Assembly (NCBI GenBank): GCA_964413535.1
Contig: CAYPTB010000019.1
Coordinates: 1 to 47,901, forward strand
Length of the DNA: 47,901 nt
Direction of reading: 5' to 3'
Source: CAYPTB01 sp964413535
Lineage (GTDB): Bacteria > Planctomycetota > UBA1135 > GCA-002686595
Position numbers and translations under genes: made by a program. This document shows, piece after piece, positions 26,096 to 35,902 of the stretch. Position 1 is the stretch's first letter. Each line of letters begins with the position of its first letter. The notes beneath the pieces were generated by a model, which saw only the letters and a list, made by a program, of their open reading frames with translations, ran no database searches and was not told the origin of the DNA.

Positions 26096-27974
26096 GGCGC
26101 CTCCTCCGGTATGCCGACGACGACGTGCCAGCCCTCGTACTCGACGGAGTCGAGGCCGCAGTCGTCGAGGAAGGGATTCGGCTGGAGGAGCGCGACGAAC
26201 GTCCCCGTCGGGAGCGGTCCGCTCCACAGGTCGTGCTGGCGCGCGCGCGCGAGGAGCTGCGCGCTCGGATCGTCCGCGCGCGGGACGCGGCGCGCGCGGC
26301 GGCCGGGCTCGAGCGGCTCTTCCGCCGCGAACCACGCGCCGTCGGGAGTCAGGTAGGCGAGCTCGAGCACGCGCTCGGCGAGCGCGTTCTCGGCGTGGAG
26401 CGCGTCGCCCTCGCGCTCGAGCACGATGCGCAAGCGCGCCGCCTGATCCGTGAGCACGACCTGGTCGACCGAGTCGCGCGCGGGCAGGTAGTCGCCGGCC
26501 ATGGAGAGCTCTGCGTCGTCCAAGCGCACCGTGTAGAGGCGCGTGCCGAGCCGCGGACGCGGCAGGACGACCGTGCCCGGCGCGGGGTGCATCCCGCCGC
26601 CCGGCACGAGCCCCGCGAAGACCTGGCGCGCGGAGACCGTGCTCGCCACGCGCGCGCGTTGATCCAGCAGCGTGAGCGAGAACTCCGCGCGCTTCACGTC
26701 CAGGCCCTGGTGGAGCATGCCGTACAGCAGGAAGACGAGGGACACGGCGCCCGCGAGCGCGGGGATCGTCACGAGCAGGAGCGCGTTCCGGTTCGTGCGC
26801 CGCAGGACGATGAAGTTGATCGGGCCGACGAGCACGGCGAAGACGATCATCAAGAGCGCGAACGCGCGGTAGGGCAGCTCGCCGAGCCCGGGGATGCGCG
26901 GCAGGGCGCGCGGGAGGCTGCCCGGTGGCCGCGCGTCCGCCAGAGCGGCGCGCACGAGCGCTCCCACCGCCGGTCGCTCGGGGTCATCCGCCTCGACCAC
27001 GAGCAGACGGCCGTGTCCCATGCGCCACGACCCGTCCCCGCCCCGGTGGAAGCGCCGGAAGCGCTCCTCCATCCACGGCCGCACGGCCGCGAGGGAGCGC
27101 GCGGCATCCTCGGCGCCCGGTCCGACGAAGGCGAGCGTGCCGCCGAGTCGCGTCCAGGCGAGCGCGGGCTCGAGCGCGCTCGCCGACGGGACCGCGCGCG
27201 TGTCGACGAGCACGGCGGCGAGGCTCGTGTACGCCTCGAGTCGCCGCGGCAGCCGGTCGCTCGCCACGCCGGAGAGCTGCACGGCGAAGTCGTCCGACGC
27301 GATCGCGTCGGCCAGCCCCGATGCCACCGGCGCGGCGCCTGCCGCCGCGTCGCGCGTGACGATCATCGGCCACACGATCGAGTCCGGAGCCTCGTGGGCG
27401 AAGCTCGCGTAGAAAGTCTCGCCGCGTGCCGAGCTCACCTTCACGGACGAGCCGAACCGGAAGCCCGACGCGTCCACGACGAACGCCGGGCTGAAGAGCT
27501 CGACCAGGCGCTCCTCGCCCGGAGCGAGGCGCAGCGTGCGGTCCATGCGGAACTGGCCCCACAGGTGGCCGACTTCCTGGCCGACCTCGATCGTCACGAT
27601 CTCCGGCGCGTCCGTGTCGTTGGCGACGCGCACGAACACCGGAAGGTAGCCTTGCACGAGGGCCATGGGCCAGCCCGACCACGCGTCGATCGCGAGCCCG
27701 CTCAGGTTGCCGTGGGCGAGGTCCGACTGCACGGTGCGCGGCGTCTGCGGTGCGCCCGGAGCAACCGCCACTCGACTCGCCCGCCGCGTCGTCAAGCTAG
27801 GCGCAACGCGGCCTGCGGAGACGACGGCACTGCCCGCGGACGCTCGACGGACGCCCGCGGCCGCCGCGCCTGGCGCCTGCGACGAGACGAGGAAGGCCGC
27901 GAGGCACGCCATGGCCAGGCCGCGCGCGCACGGCAGGATGCGCAGCGCGTTCCGCGTCCCCGCGCGTCGCGCGC

Positions 27975-27978
<4 letters not shown>
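26092..27978 (-). CDS. Exported two-TM protein of the MoxR operon, unknown function
   Basis: A 628-residue protein beginning at GTG 27978, which overlaps the moxR TGA as GTGA. A signal-like hydrophobic segment (GLAMACLAAFLVSSQAPG) precedes about 330 residues of predicted extracytoplasmic beta/alpha domain. A conserved-looking element PYRAFALLMIVFAVLVGPIN and a second hydrophobic segment then form a transmembrane pair at about residues 370-417, separated by LRRTNRNA. The C-terminal 200 residues are again beta-rich. This arrangement recalls the membrane proteins encoded between moxR and ABC genes in other phyla, with a glutamine-amidotransferase-like or CARDB-like domain before a TM pair, but I do not recognise a named family. 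It probably assembles with the MoxR/ABC/DUF58 proteins. Confidence 0.8.
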
Positions 27979-28985
<1,007 letters not shown>

Positions 28986-29005
28986 GCTCCCCCCGAGTGA
29001 GTACG

Positions 29006-29110
29006 GTGAGTACGGTGCCAGTCCAAGTTTTCACCTCACCGCGCAGGGGTGTTGCGGGGAGTAGGCACGTTGCGCGGTGAGGTGAAAACTTGGACTGGCA
29101 CCGTACTCAC
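29006..29110. repeat. Perfect 40-bp inverted repeat (REP/BIME-like palindrome)
   Basis: Bases 29006-29045 and 29071-29110 are perfect reverse complements of each other over 40 bp, with a 25-base loop between them. The left arm begins GTGAGTACGGTGCCAGTCCA and the right arm ends in its complement. The element lies between the coiled-coil gene and moxR; the TGA that ends the coiled-coil frame (29107-29109) is inside the right arm. A 9-base tandem duplication (GAGTACGGT at 28999-29007 and 29008-29016) abuts the left arm. It has the form of a REP pair mobilised by RAYT transposases, or a miniature element; no transposase is in the window. In mRNA it would be a very stable hairpin. Confidence 0.85.
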
Positions 29111-29481
29111 TTTTCCGTGGAGAAGAAGCGCGACACGGCGTCGCGGTGGCGCGGCGCGAGGCGGCGGTGGAAGGTCGAGCGGCCGAGCGAGCCCTCGACC
29201 TCGGCCGTGCCGGCGGATTCCCCCGCCGCGTTCGGAACCGGCGCGACGAAGCCGATGCCGGAGAGCTCCGAGCTCGCGAGATCGAGCCGCTCGGCGCGCG
29301 GCAGGAGCTTCGCCTCGAAGTCCGCCAGGCGGCCGGGCGTCTCCGCGCCCCAAGTGAGCTCTGCGTCGCCGCGGCCGCGCGACACGCCGCCCGCCCCGGG
29401 AATTCCGATCGCGACGGCGCCCGCGGAACCGCTCCCGTTCTCGTGCAGCACCACGCGCCCGGCGTGATCCTCAAGCCCGCT
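29107..29481 (-). pseudogene. C-terminal continuation of the coiled-coil protein after an in-frame TGA
   Basis: Directly after the TGA that ends the 29482-30585 frame, the same reading frame stays open for another 124 codons. It encodes protein-like sequence: a Gly/Ser linker, then GAGGVSRGRGDAELTWG, LADFEAKLLPRAERLDLASS and a final HRRLAPRHRDAVSRFF before TGA 29107. The last motif is what I would expect at the end of large planctomycete-type coiled-coil membrane proteins, where it directly follows a Cys-rich segment like the one ending the upstream frame. The only start codon in the piece (GTG 29454) has no ribosome site. So this is most likely the tail of one gene broken by a nonsense change or read through at UGA. 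The stop lies inside the palindromic repeat. Confidence 0.65.
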
Positions 29482-30585
29482 TCATGTCCCGCCCGCCTGG
29501 CAGCGCTCGTCGCAGTCGTGCATCACGACCTCGTCGAACTTCAGGGGCTTCGCCGCCGCGAGCGACGCGGGATCGAGCAGGCCGGCGTCGGCCAGCGTCG
29601 CGAGGTCGCCGTCGAAGAGCTCCGAGAGCTCGCGCGCGAGCGAAGCGAGCTCGGCCGGCGTGAGGCCGGCGAGGGCTTGCTCCAGGGCCAGCGCATCCGC
29701 CGCCGCCAGGCCCGCGAGGTCGCCGCGCTCGTCCAACGCCAGGGCGAGCTCGGAGAGCGACGGCGGCAGGGGATCCTGGTTCAGGGCGAGCGCGACCCGC
29801 GCGAGCTCGGCCAGGGCCTCGGCGAAGGCGTTCGCCGCAGCCGATTCCGCGAGGGCGACGTCGCGCAGCGCGTCGGCCGCGCCCTCGAGCGCGCGCCGAC
29901 CTTCCTCGCGCGCGCCGAGAGCGAGCTCCTCGAGCCGCGCATCGAGCCGGTCGAGCGCTTCGAACACCGCCTCGGGACTGCCGTCCGCCAGGACCGCCTC
30001 GAGGTTCTCGAGGCGCTGCGCCAGCTCGTCCGCCACCTCGGTGTCGAGGCGGACCTCCTCTTCCAGGGTCTGGAGCTTCTCCCGCAGGCGTTCCGCGGTC
30101 GAGTCGAGGAACGACGGCGTCGCGCCGGGCAGCGTGCGCGGAATGGGCACGAGCAGGCAAGCGAGCGCGAAGGCGGCGGCCGGCGCGCCGCGCGAGAACG
30201 CCCCGCGGGGCGTGAAGGGCGGCAGCGGACCGACGCGCGCGAGCGCAGCTTCGACGGCCGTCCCCCAGCGGGCGTCCCCGAGCTCGAAATCCGTGAGCAG
30301 CGTCCCGCGCCCGCCGGAGCTCGCGTCGAGCCACGCCGCGGCCCGCGCGCGGTCGGGAGTGCTGCGCAACGCCGCGATCCAGGCCGCGAGCGCGCTCGCC
30401 GGGACGAGCACGAGCGCGAACGCCGCGTTCTCCGCGGACACGCGCCCGAGCGCGCGCGCACACAGGGCCAGCGCTCCCCCGGCCACGCACGCGAAGGCCG
30501 ACCACGCGACGAGCCGGCGCAGGAACCCGTTCCCACGCGCACGGCGACGAACCCTCTCGAGCGAATGGGCGAGCTCGGGAAGCAC
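29482..30585 (-). CDS. Membrane-anchored coiled-coil protein (first gene of MoxR operon, ends at in-frame TGA)
   Basis: A 367-residue product from GTG 30585; the frame is open to another GTG at 30675, but that extra stretch looks non-coding. After a basic N-terminus (LERVRRRARGNGFLRR) come two adjacent transmembrane segments, then a further hydrophobic segment (AAAFALACLLVPIPRTLPG). A very long Glu/Leu/Ala/Arg-rich helical region follows (residues about 190-345) with heptad-like spacing, for example ERLREKLQTLEEEVRLDTEV. It ends in a Cys-containing part (MHDCDERCQAGG). The topology resembles DUF4175-type membrane coiled-coil proteins found next to MoxR genes. It appears truncated because the same frame continues past the TGA for 124 codons. 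The moxR gene lies 497 bases downstream across the palindrome. Confidence 0.7.
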   Translation of the reverse strand: MLPELAHSLERVRRRARGNGFLRRLVAWSAFACVAGGALALCARALGRVSAENAAFALVLVPASALAAWIAALRSTPDRARAAAWLDASSGGRGTLLTDFELGDARWGTAVEAALARVGPLPPFTPRGAFSRGAPAAAFALACLLVPIPRTLPGATPSFLDSTAERLREKLQTLEEEVRLDTEVADELAQRLENLEAVLADGSPEAVFEALDRLDARLEELALGAREEGRRALEGAADALRDVALAESAAANAFAEALAELARVALALNQDPLPPSLSELALALDERGDLAGLAAADALALEQALAGLTPAELASLARELSELFDGDLATLADAGLLDPASLAAAKPLKFDEVVMHDCDERCQAGGT

Positions 30586-30794
30586 GGACCCATCGTACCC
30601 GCGCGGCGTCACGGGAGCGCAGGTCGCCGTGCTCGGACGCACGCGCCCTCCTCGGCGAGCGACGTGGAGGCTCACAGCGCAGCCCGCCGGCGTCCGCGCT
30701 CAGGGCTGCACGATTATTTCGTGCCGGGCGAGAGCGCCAGGCCGATGCGTGCGAGCTGGCCGAGCGGCGCACGCAGGGCGGCGCGGAGCCGGGC

Positions 30795-31406
30795 TCACTC
30801 CTCGAGGAAGCGCGCGGCCGCGAGCTCGTCGCGGAAGCGCTGCACGCGGTCGGCGAAGGCCAGCACGTCGGAGTTGCCGGCGGCGCGGCGCTCGGCGCGC
30901 CAGGCGGCGTAGCTGCCCTTCTCCTCGATCCAGCGCGCGAGCCGCGTCGGACCGGTGTTGTAGGCCACGAGCGCGCGCTCGAGGTCGCCTCCCTGCCAGC
31001 GGATGAGGTGGGCCAGATAGTTCGCGCCGAGACGCAGGTTCAAGCGCGCGTCGGTGAGCAACTCCTCCGGGGTCGGCGCGGGCAAGCCGAGCACCTGCGC
31101 GCGCTCGACGGCGGTCGGGTGCATGAGCTGGAGCAGGCCGAGCGCGCCCTTCTCCGAGACGATCCCGACGCGCCCGCTCGACTCGGCACGCACGAGCGCG
31201 GCGATCAAGTAAGGATCGACGTTCGACTCGCGCGCGGCGAAGCGGATGTCGGCGCGGTGCGGGCGCAGCCCGGTCGACGACAAGCTCGCGCGCACGGCGA
31301 ACGGGTCCGAGCGCACGAACAGACCGACGCCGAAGAGCGCGAGCACGAGGGCCGTGAGCAGGAGGCCGCGCCGGCGCGCTCGGCCGGGCCGCGCGCGCGC
31401 CGTCAC
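30795..31406 (-). CDS. Lytic transglycosylase, Slt/GH23 type, membrane anchored
   Basis: Cleaves peptidoglycan glycan strands in the periplasm with 1,6-anhydro-MurNAc formation. The 203-residue protein has a basic N-terminus, one transmembrane anchor (about residues 15-31) and a single SLT domain. It contains ESNVDPYLIAALVRAESSG with catalytic Glu75, GALGLLQLMHPTA (family consensus LMQ/LMP-x-TA) and VAYNTGPTRLARW. The start is GTG 31406, overlapping the stop of the HEAT-repeat gene as GTGA; the frame is open much further but that is the coding shadow of the HEAT gene. Coupling to a HEAT-repeat exported protein suggests a shared envelope role. Presence of this gene implies peptidoglycan in this organism. 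Confidence 0.93.
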   Translation of the reverse strand: MTARARPGRARRRGLLLTALVLALFGVGLFVRSDPFAVRASLSSTGLRPHRADIRFAARESNVDPYLIAALVRAESSGRVGIVSEKGALGLLQLMHPTAVERAQVLGLPAPTPEELLTDARLNLRLGANYLAHLIRWQGGDLERALVAYNTGPTRLARWIEEKGSYAAWRAERRAAGNSDVLAFADRVQRFRDELAAARFLEE

Positions 31407-34400
31407 TTCGGCCAGCCCTCCGCGAGGACGCGCTCGCGCAGCGCGCCGAGCAGAGCTTCCTCGGACGAGGAGAGCGACCCGACCGCGCGCGGGAGCTCGA
31501 GCTCGCGTCCGAGGCGCCGCTCGAGCTCGCGTTCCGCGCGCGCCGCCACGTGCGCCTCGGGCGACACGGCGAGGTCGAACAGGAACTCCGCGCCCGCGCG
31601 GTCGCCGCGGCCGCCGGAGGCGACCAACGCCTCGCGCTCGGGCACGTCGAGCCCGAGGCGCGCTCCCGCCGCCAAGAGCCACGCCAGCGCGTCGTCGTGC
31701 ACGGCGCCGTCCCACCACTCCCACCACGCTCCGGCGGGATCGCCGCGCCCGCGCAGGTCGACGCACGTGAGCACGGCGAGCTCCCAAGCCACGCGCTCGT
31801 CGCCCGGATCGTCGGTGAGGATCGCGATCAAGGGCGACGCGGCTTCCGCGACGCCGCCCTCCGCCAGGATCAGCGCGGCCTCGCGCGCGACCTCCGCCGC
31901 CTCGCCCGCCTCGCCCATCGAGCGCCGGTGCACGACGCGCAAAAGCTCCTCGTGCGCCGCCCGGCCCAGGCCCACGAGCCCCGCGCGCGCCGGACCGAAC
32001 AGATCGGAGCGCGGCCCGCGCGCGAGCATCGAGAGCAGGATCGGCAGCGCCTCGGGATCGCGCAGCGACGCGAGGCCCAGGGCCGCCGCGCGCCGAGCCT
32101 CGGCGTCCTCGTCCGACAACCCGCCCAGCAGCGCGCCGAGGGTGAACGCGTCGGGACAGGCGGCAAGCGCGCCGTAGGCGGCGCTGCGCACGCGCGCGGA
32201 AGGACTCGCCGCGCGCGCGAGCGTGAGCTCGGCGAAGGTCCGGGCCGAGTCCGAGTCGCAGGGCCGCGCGGCCACGGCGGCGATGGCGGCGGCCTGGACG
32301 ACCTCGTCCGGATCCTCGAAGAGCTCGGCCAGGAGCGCCTCGTTCGCTGGGTTCGCGGGGCTCGCGTCGCTCCCGAGCGCGAGCGCCCCGCCCGCGCGCA
32401 GGGCGGACCTGGCGCTCCGCACCGCAGCGCGCGTCACGGGCGCGGGCTGCATGCGCAGCACGGCCGCGATCTCGGGGACCGCATCCGCGCCGAAGTTCGC
32501 GGCGAGCGCACCGACCAGTCCGCCCGCCAGCTCGGCGTCGATCGCGGGCCCGCCGTCCAAGGCGCGCGCGCCGTCGCCCGGGCGCGCCGCGGCGTCGCCC
32601 GCGCCCGCACGCGCCGCGGCGAGGGCGAGCGCCACGAGCCGCGCGTTCTCGGGCGAATGGAACGGAGCCCGCTCGATCAGCTCGACGAGCGCGGGCACGT
32701 CGCGCGCGTCGCGCACGCGCGGATCCGCGTACGACCGCTCGAGCTCCGCGATCCCGCGCGTCGTCTCGGCGCCCTGCGCGGCGTGCAGCGCACCGAGCAC
32801 GAGCTCCACCAGCCGCCGCGCGCGCTCCGTCGGATCGCTCGTACGGCCGCGTTCGGCGACCTCGGCCAGCCACAGCGCGCGCCGATCCGCGTGGCGGCGC
32901 GAGTCGACCCAGCGCTGCCAATCGTTCGCGTCGCGCAGGGAGGTCGCGAAGGCGACCAGGCGCTCGAACCAGGGCGCACCGGCGCCGGCGGACGCGCCGA
33001 AGCGCTTCACGTTCGCGCCGTTCCCCACCACGAGCTCGCGCTCCCCCGTCGCGTTCCGCGAGACGACGCTCGGCAGGCGCTCGGCCGCGAGCACTCCCTC
33101 GCGCTCCAGGGCGCGCAGGAGATCGCCGCACTCGTCGGCCGTGAGCAGGAACGTCTCGGGCGCGCTCGCGTCGTCCGCGATCCCCTCACCCGTCAGTCGG
33201 AACGCCGCGTCCGGTCCGCGGTACTCGAGCCACAGCCGGTCGAGGTCGCGCGGATCCACCTCGAGCACCGCGCGGCGGGCGCGGAACGAAGCGGCGGCCT
33301 GACCCCACCAACGCTGCCACGCGCGACCGTCGCTCCCCAGCGTGAACCCGGCGATCAACGCCAGGCGCCGCTCGGCGGGAGCCTGGAGCGACGTGAAGTC
33401 GCGGTGGAACTCCGTCGCGGCGACGGCGCGCACCAGGTGGTGCGGCACGAGCAGGTCGAGCCAGCCGCTCTGGTCCGCGCTCGGGCGCCGGAAGCCGATG
33501 CCCGCCAGCGCGCAGGCCGCGGCGCCCGTGGCCAGGACGTTCTCGGCCGTGAGGTTCGCGAGCAGGAGCGGCACGTGCTCCTCGCCCAGGATCGCGACGG
33601 AGCGCGCGTCCTCGCGCTCGACGATCGCGAGCAGCGCGTACGAGGACGCCCGCAGCAGATAGGGCCCTTCCGTGACCTCGGCCAAGAGGCGCGCCTCGAC
33701 TCCCGGCGCAGCCGAGCGGGCGAGCCGCACGGCCGCGCGGTACGCGACCCGCGCGCTCTCGTCGCCGAGCGCCGTGAACACGAGCTCGCGCGCCGCGTCG
33801 TCGTCGATCCCGGCCGCGAGGTCCACGACCAGGAGGCGCGTGTCCGTGCGCTTCGACTCCATGCGCCGCGCGAGCGCCGGCACGAGCTCGGCCGTCGCGC
33901 GACCGGCCAGTGCGCCCGCGGCCGCGGCGCGCATCGAGCTCTGCGGGTGGTCCAGCATCTCCGCGAAGAACTCCGGTGACGCGCCCACCGGATCGAGCTC
34001 GACCAGCGCCGCGACGAGCGCCGGCGCGCTCTGCGGCGGAAGCGCCCCGCGCAGGCGCTCGAGCACGCGCTCCCGATCTGCGGCCAGGCCGCCCGCGAGC
34101 AACACGCGCGCGCAGGCGACGACCTCCGAGCCGAACTCGGACCAGAGCGCCGCGCGCGCGGCGACGCGCCCGGCGTCCCCCATGTCGCGCAATGCCAGGA
34201 CGGCCGCCTGCAGCGTCGCCGCTCCCACCGGACGCGACGTGCGCAGCGCTTGGAGCGCGAGCTCGGCCGGACTGGCCGCGACCGGCGGGGCCGCGGGCTC
34301 GACGCCCTTCACGGGGGCCGCGACGGACGTCGTTGGCGCCGCATCCGCGGCGGGCCGCGCGTCCGGCAGATCGAGCCCCGGCTGGTTGCCCCCCCTGCGC

Positions 34401-34531
34401 GGCGCGCGCGGCGCACCGCTACGCTCCGGCAGGTCGAGCTGCGCCGATGCGCTCGCCGCAAGGAGCACGAGGAGCGCCAACGCCGTCGGCGTGCGGGCAA
34501 GGAAGGAGCAGGTTGGAGCGAAGCGGGGCAT
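31403..34531 (-). CDS. Exported HEAT-repeat protein
   Basis: A 1042-residue protein with a cleavable signal peptide (ALALLVLLAASASAQ) and a Pro/Ala-rich linker. It is built from many helical pairs of the HEAT/PBS-lyase type, for example AAAGALAGRATAELVPALAR, AAIAAVAARP and AAALGLASLRDPEALPILLS. Two W-x2-WW elements stand out, RAWQRWWG in the middle and AWWEWWDG near the C-terminus. These occur in planctomycete-type HEAT proteins. No catalytic motif is visible, so a protein-binding scaffold in the periplasm or envelope is likely. ATG 34531 lacks a clear Shine-Dalgarno. It is transcribed away from the BtuF-like gene and overlaps the transglycosylase gene by 4 bases. Confidence 0.88.
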   Translation of the reverse strand: MPRFAPTCSFLARTPTALALLVLLAASASAQLDLPERSGAPRAPRRGGNQPGLDLPDARPAADAAPTTSVAAPVKGVEPAAPPVAASPAELALQALRTSRPVGAATLQAAVLALRDMGDAGRVAARAALWSEFGSEVVACARVLLAGGLAADRERVLERLRGALPPQSAPALVAALVELDPVGASPEFFAEMLDHPQSSMRAAAAGALAGRATAELVPALARRMESKRTDTRLLVVDLAAGIDDDAARELVFTALGDESARVAYRAAVRLARSAAPGVEARLLAEVTEGPYLLRASSYALLAIVEREDARSVAILGEEHVPLLLANLTAENVLATGAAACALAGIGFRRPSADQSGWLDLLVPHHLVRAVAATEFHRDFTSLQAPAERRLALIAGFTLGSDGRAWQRWWGQAAASFRARRAVLEVDPRDLDRLWLEYRGPDAAFRLTGEGIADDASAPETFLLTADECGDLLRALEREGVLAAERLPSVVSRNATGERELVVGNGANVKRFGASAGAGAPWFERLVAFATSLRDANDWQRWVDSRRHADRRALWLAEVAERGRTSDPTERARRLVELVLGALHAAQGAETTRGIAELERSYADPRVRDARDVPALVELIERAPFHSPENARLVALALAAARAGAGDAAARPGDGARALDGGPAIDAELAGGLVGALAANFGADAVPEIAAVLRMQPAPVTRAAVRSARSALRAGGALALGSDASPANPANEALLAELFEDPDEVVQAAAIAAVAARPCDSDSARTFAELTLARAASPSARVRSAAYGALAACPDAFTLGALLGGLSDEDAEARRAAALGLASLRDPEALPILLSMLARGPRSDLFGPARAGLVGLGRAAHEELLRVVHRRSMGEAGEAAEVAREAALILAEGGVAEAASPLIAILTDDPGDERVAWELAVLTCVDLRGRGDPAGAWWEWWDGAVHDDALAWLLAAGARLGLDVPEREALVASGGRGDRAGAEFLFDLAVSPEAHVAARAERELERRLGRELELPRAVGSLSSSEEALLGALRERVLAEGWPK

Positions 34532-34698
34532 GCATCCGACTCGGCTGGCCGGCGAGACGGAGGATGAGGATACGGGAGGAGTCGGCTCGACGCGTGAGCC
34601 GACCGCCGACTTCGGCTCGCGACCGCTCGAGTGTCGGTGCGCCGCCCACCGCGTCCGCGGACGCCCTGGGTCCGCTCACGGGGCGCTAGGATCCGCCC

Positions 34699-35673
34699 AT
34701 GCCCGCTCCCCTGCGCGTCGTGAGTCTCTTGCCTTCGGCCACGGAGATCGTGTGCGCGGTCGGGGCGCGCGCGTCGCTCGTGGGCGTGTCGCACGAGTGC
34801 GACCACCCCGCCGACGTGGTCGGGTTGCCGGTGATGACGCGCTGCAAGGTGCGGAGCCTGGCGAAGAGCGGCGCGATCGACCGCGACGTGCGCGCGCTCG
34901 TGCGCGACGTCCTGGCCGTGTACGAGCTCGAGCTCGAGGCCTTGCGCGAGGCGCGGCCGGACGTGGTCGTGACGCAGGATCTGTGCGACGTGTGCGCCGT
35001 CTCCTACGACGACGTGTGCGCGGCGGCGCGCGAGCTCGCCAACCCCGCGCTCGAGATCGTGAACCTGCACCCGACGCGGCTCGCGGACGTGCTGGCGGAC
35101 GTCTTGAAGGTCGGGCGCGCGCTCGGGCGCGAGGGCGAGGCGCGCGGCGTCGTGCGCGACATGGAGCAGCGCATCGAGCGCGTGCGCGCGCGGGCCGCGA
35201 GCGTCGTGGGGGTCGTGGGCGCCGTGGGCGTCGGTGGCGCGGGAGCGACCGCGCGGCCGGCGGTGCTCACGCTCGAGTGGATCGATCCGGTGATGGTCGG
35301 CGGGACGTGGATGCCGGAGCTCGTCGAGCTCGCGGGCGGGCGGCCCCTCGTGACCCGGCCCGGGGATCACGCGCCGACGCTCGGGCGGGAGGAGCTCGCG
35401 GCGCTCGCGCCGGACGTGGTGCTCGTCAAGCCCTGCGGCTTCGACCTCGCGCGCACGCGCGCGGAACGCGCGGACCTCCTGGCGCTGCTCGCGGGCTTCG
35501 ACTGGCCGGCCGTGCGCGCGGGAAGAGTTTTCGCCGCGGACGGCAACAGCTTCTTCAACCGCCCCGGGCCGCGCATCGCCGACTCGCTCGAGATCCTGGC
35601 GGCCTGCACGCACGAGGAGCTCTTCGCGGACCTGGCGGAGGTCCATCGCGAGCACTTCGAGCGGCTCGGCTGA
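34699..35673 (+). CDS. BtuF-like cobalamin-binding / periplasmic-binding fold protein, apparently cytosolic
   Basis: A 324-residue protein of the helical-backbone metal/B12-binding family (BtuF, Peripla_BP_2). It opens VVSLLPSATEIVCAVG and SHECDHPADV, and the core carries TQDLCDVCAVSYDDV, then LEWIDPVMVGGTWMPELVE, all typical of the stand-alone cobalamin-binding proteins. There is no signal peptide, and the protein starts directly with MPAPLRVVSLLPS, so it is either cytosolic or not a classical ABC binding protein. No transporter genes flank it. A Val/Gly-rich insertion (near residues 172-186) interrupts the linker helix. It may therefore sense or handle cobalamin inside the cell; the nearby B12-type radical SAM protein at 44677 is a conceivable user. 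Role is inference. Confidence 0.85.
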   Translation: MPAPLRVVSLLPSATEIVCAVGARASLVGVSHECDHPADVVGLPVMTRCKVRSLAKSGAIDRDVRALVRDVLAVYELELEALREARPDVVVTQDLCDVCAVSYDDVCAAARELANPALEIVNLHPTRLADVLADVLKVGRALGREGEARGVVRDMEQRIERVRARAASVVGVVGAVGVGGAGATARPAVLTLEWIDPVMVGGTWMPELVELAGGRPLVTRPGDHAPTLGREELAALAPDVVLVKPCGFDLARTRAERADLLALLAGFDWPAVRAGRVFAADGNSFFNRPGPRIADSLEILAACTHEELFADLAEVHREHFERLG

Positions 35674-35814
35674 GCGAATCGCGAGCGTGCGCGCGCTTGG
35701 GCGGCCGGCGCACGAGTCTTGCCTGGGGGTAAACCCGACGCGCGTTCGAGTGGCGCTCCGCGCAAGGCCGAGCGAGATCCCGTTCGTCTTCCCCAGGGGA
35801 ACGCCGCGCGGTGG

Positions 35815-35902
35815 AACTGCCGACCGCGAGCTCTACCGCTGCAAGGAGCTGGGCCGCAACCGTTCGGGGATCGCGGCCGAACCGCTCAACTTCGCGGCCT
35901 AG
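35815..35902 (+). pseudogene. Remnant of the C-terminal end of a GGDEF domain
   Basis: In the spacer after the BtuF-like gene a short forward frame ends TADRELYRCKELGRNRSG and then reaches TAG at 35900. This matches the extreme C-terminal motif of diguanylate cyclase domains (consensus ADxALYxAKxxGRNRV). The sequence before it does not look like a GGDEF domain, so only the tail survives. It overlaps the 3' end of recG by 17 bases on the opposite strand. It implies a deleted c-di-GMP synthase or signalling gene. Coincidence is possible in a single short motif but the match is good. Confidence 0.5.

Noticed and set aside
29482..29484. Selenocysteine insertion at the in-frame TGA
   Set aside because: No convincing SECIS stem was seen immediately 3' of the TGA and the protein family is not a known selenoprotein, so it is noted only as something to exclude.
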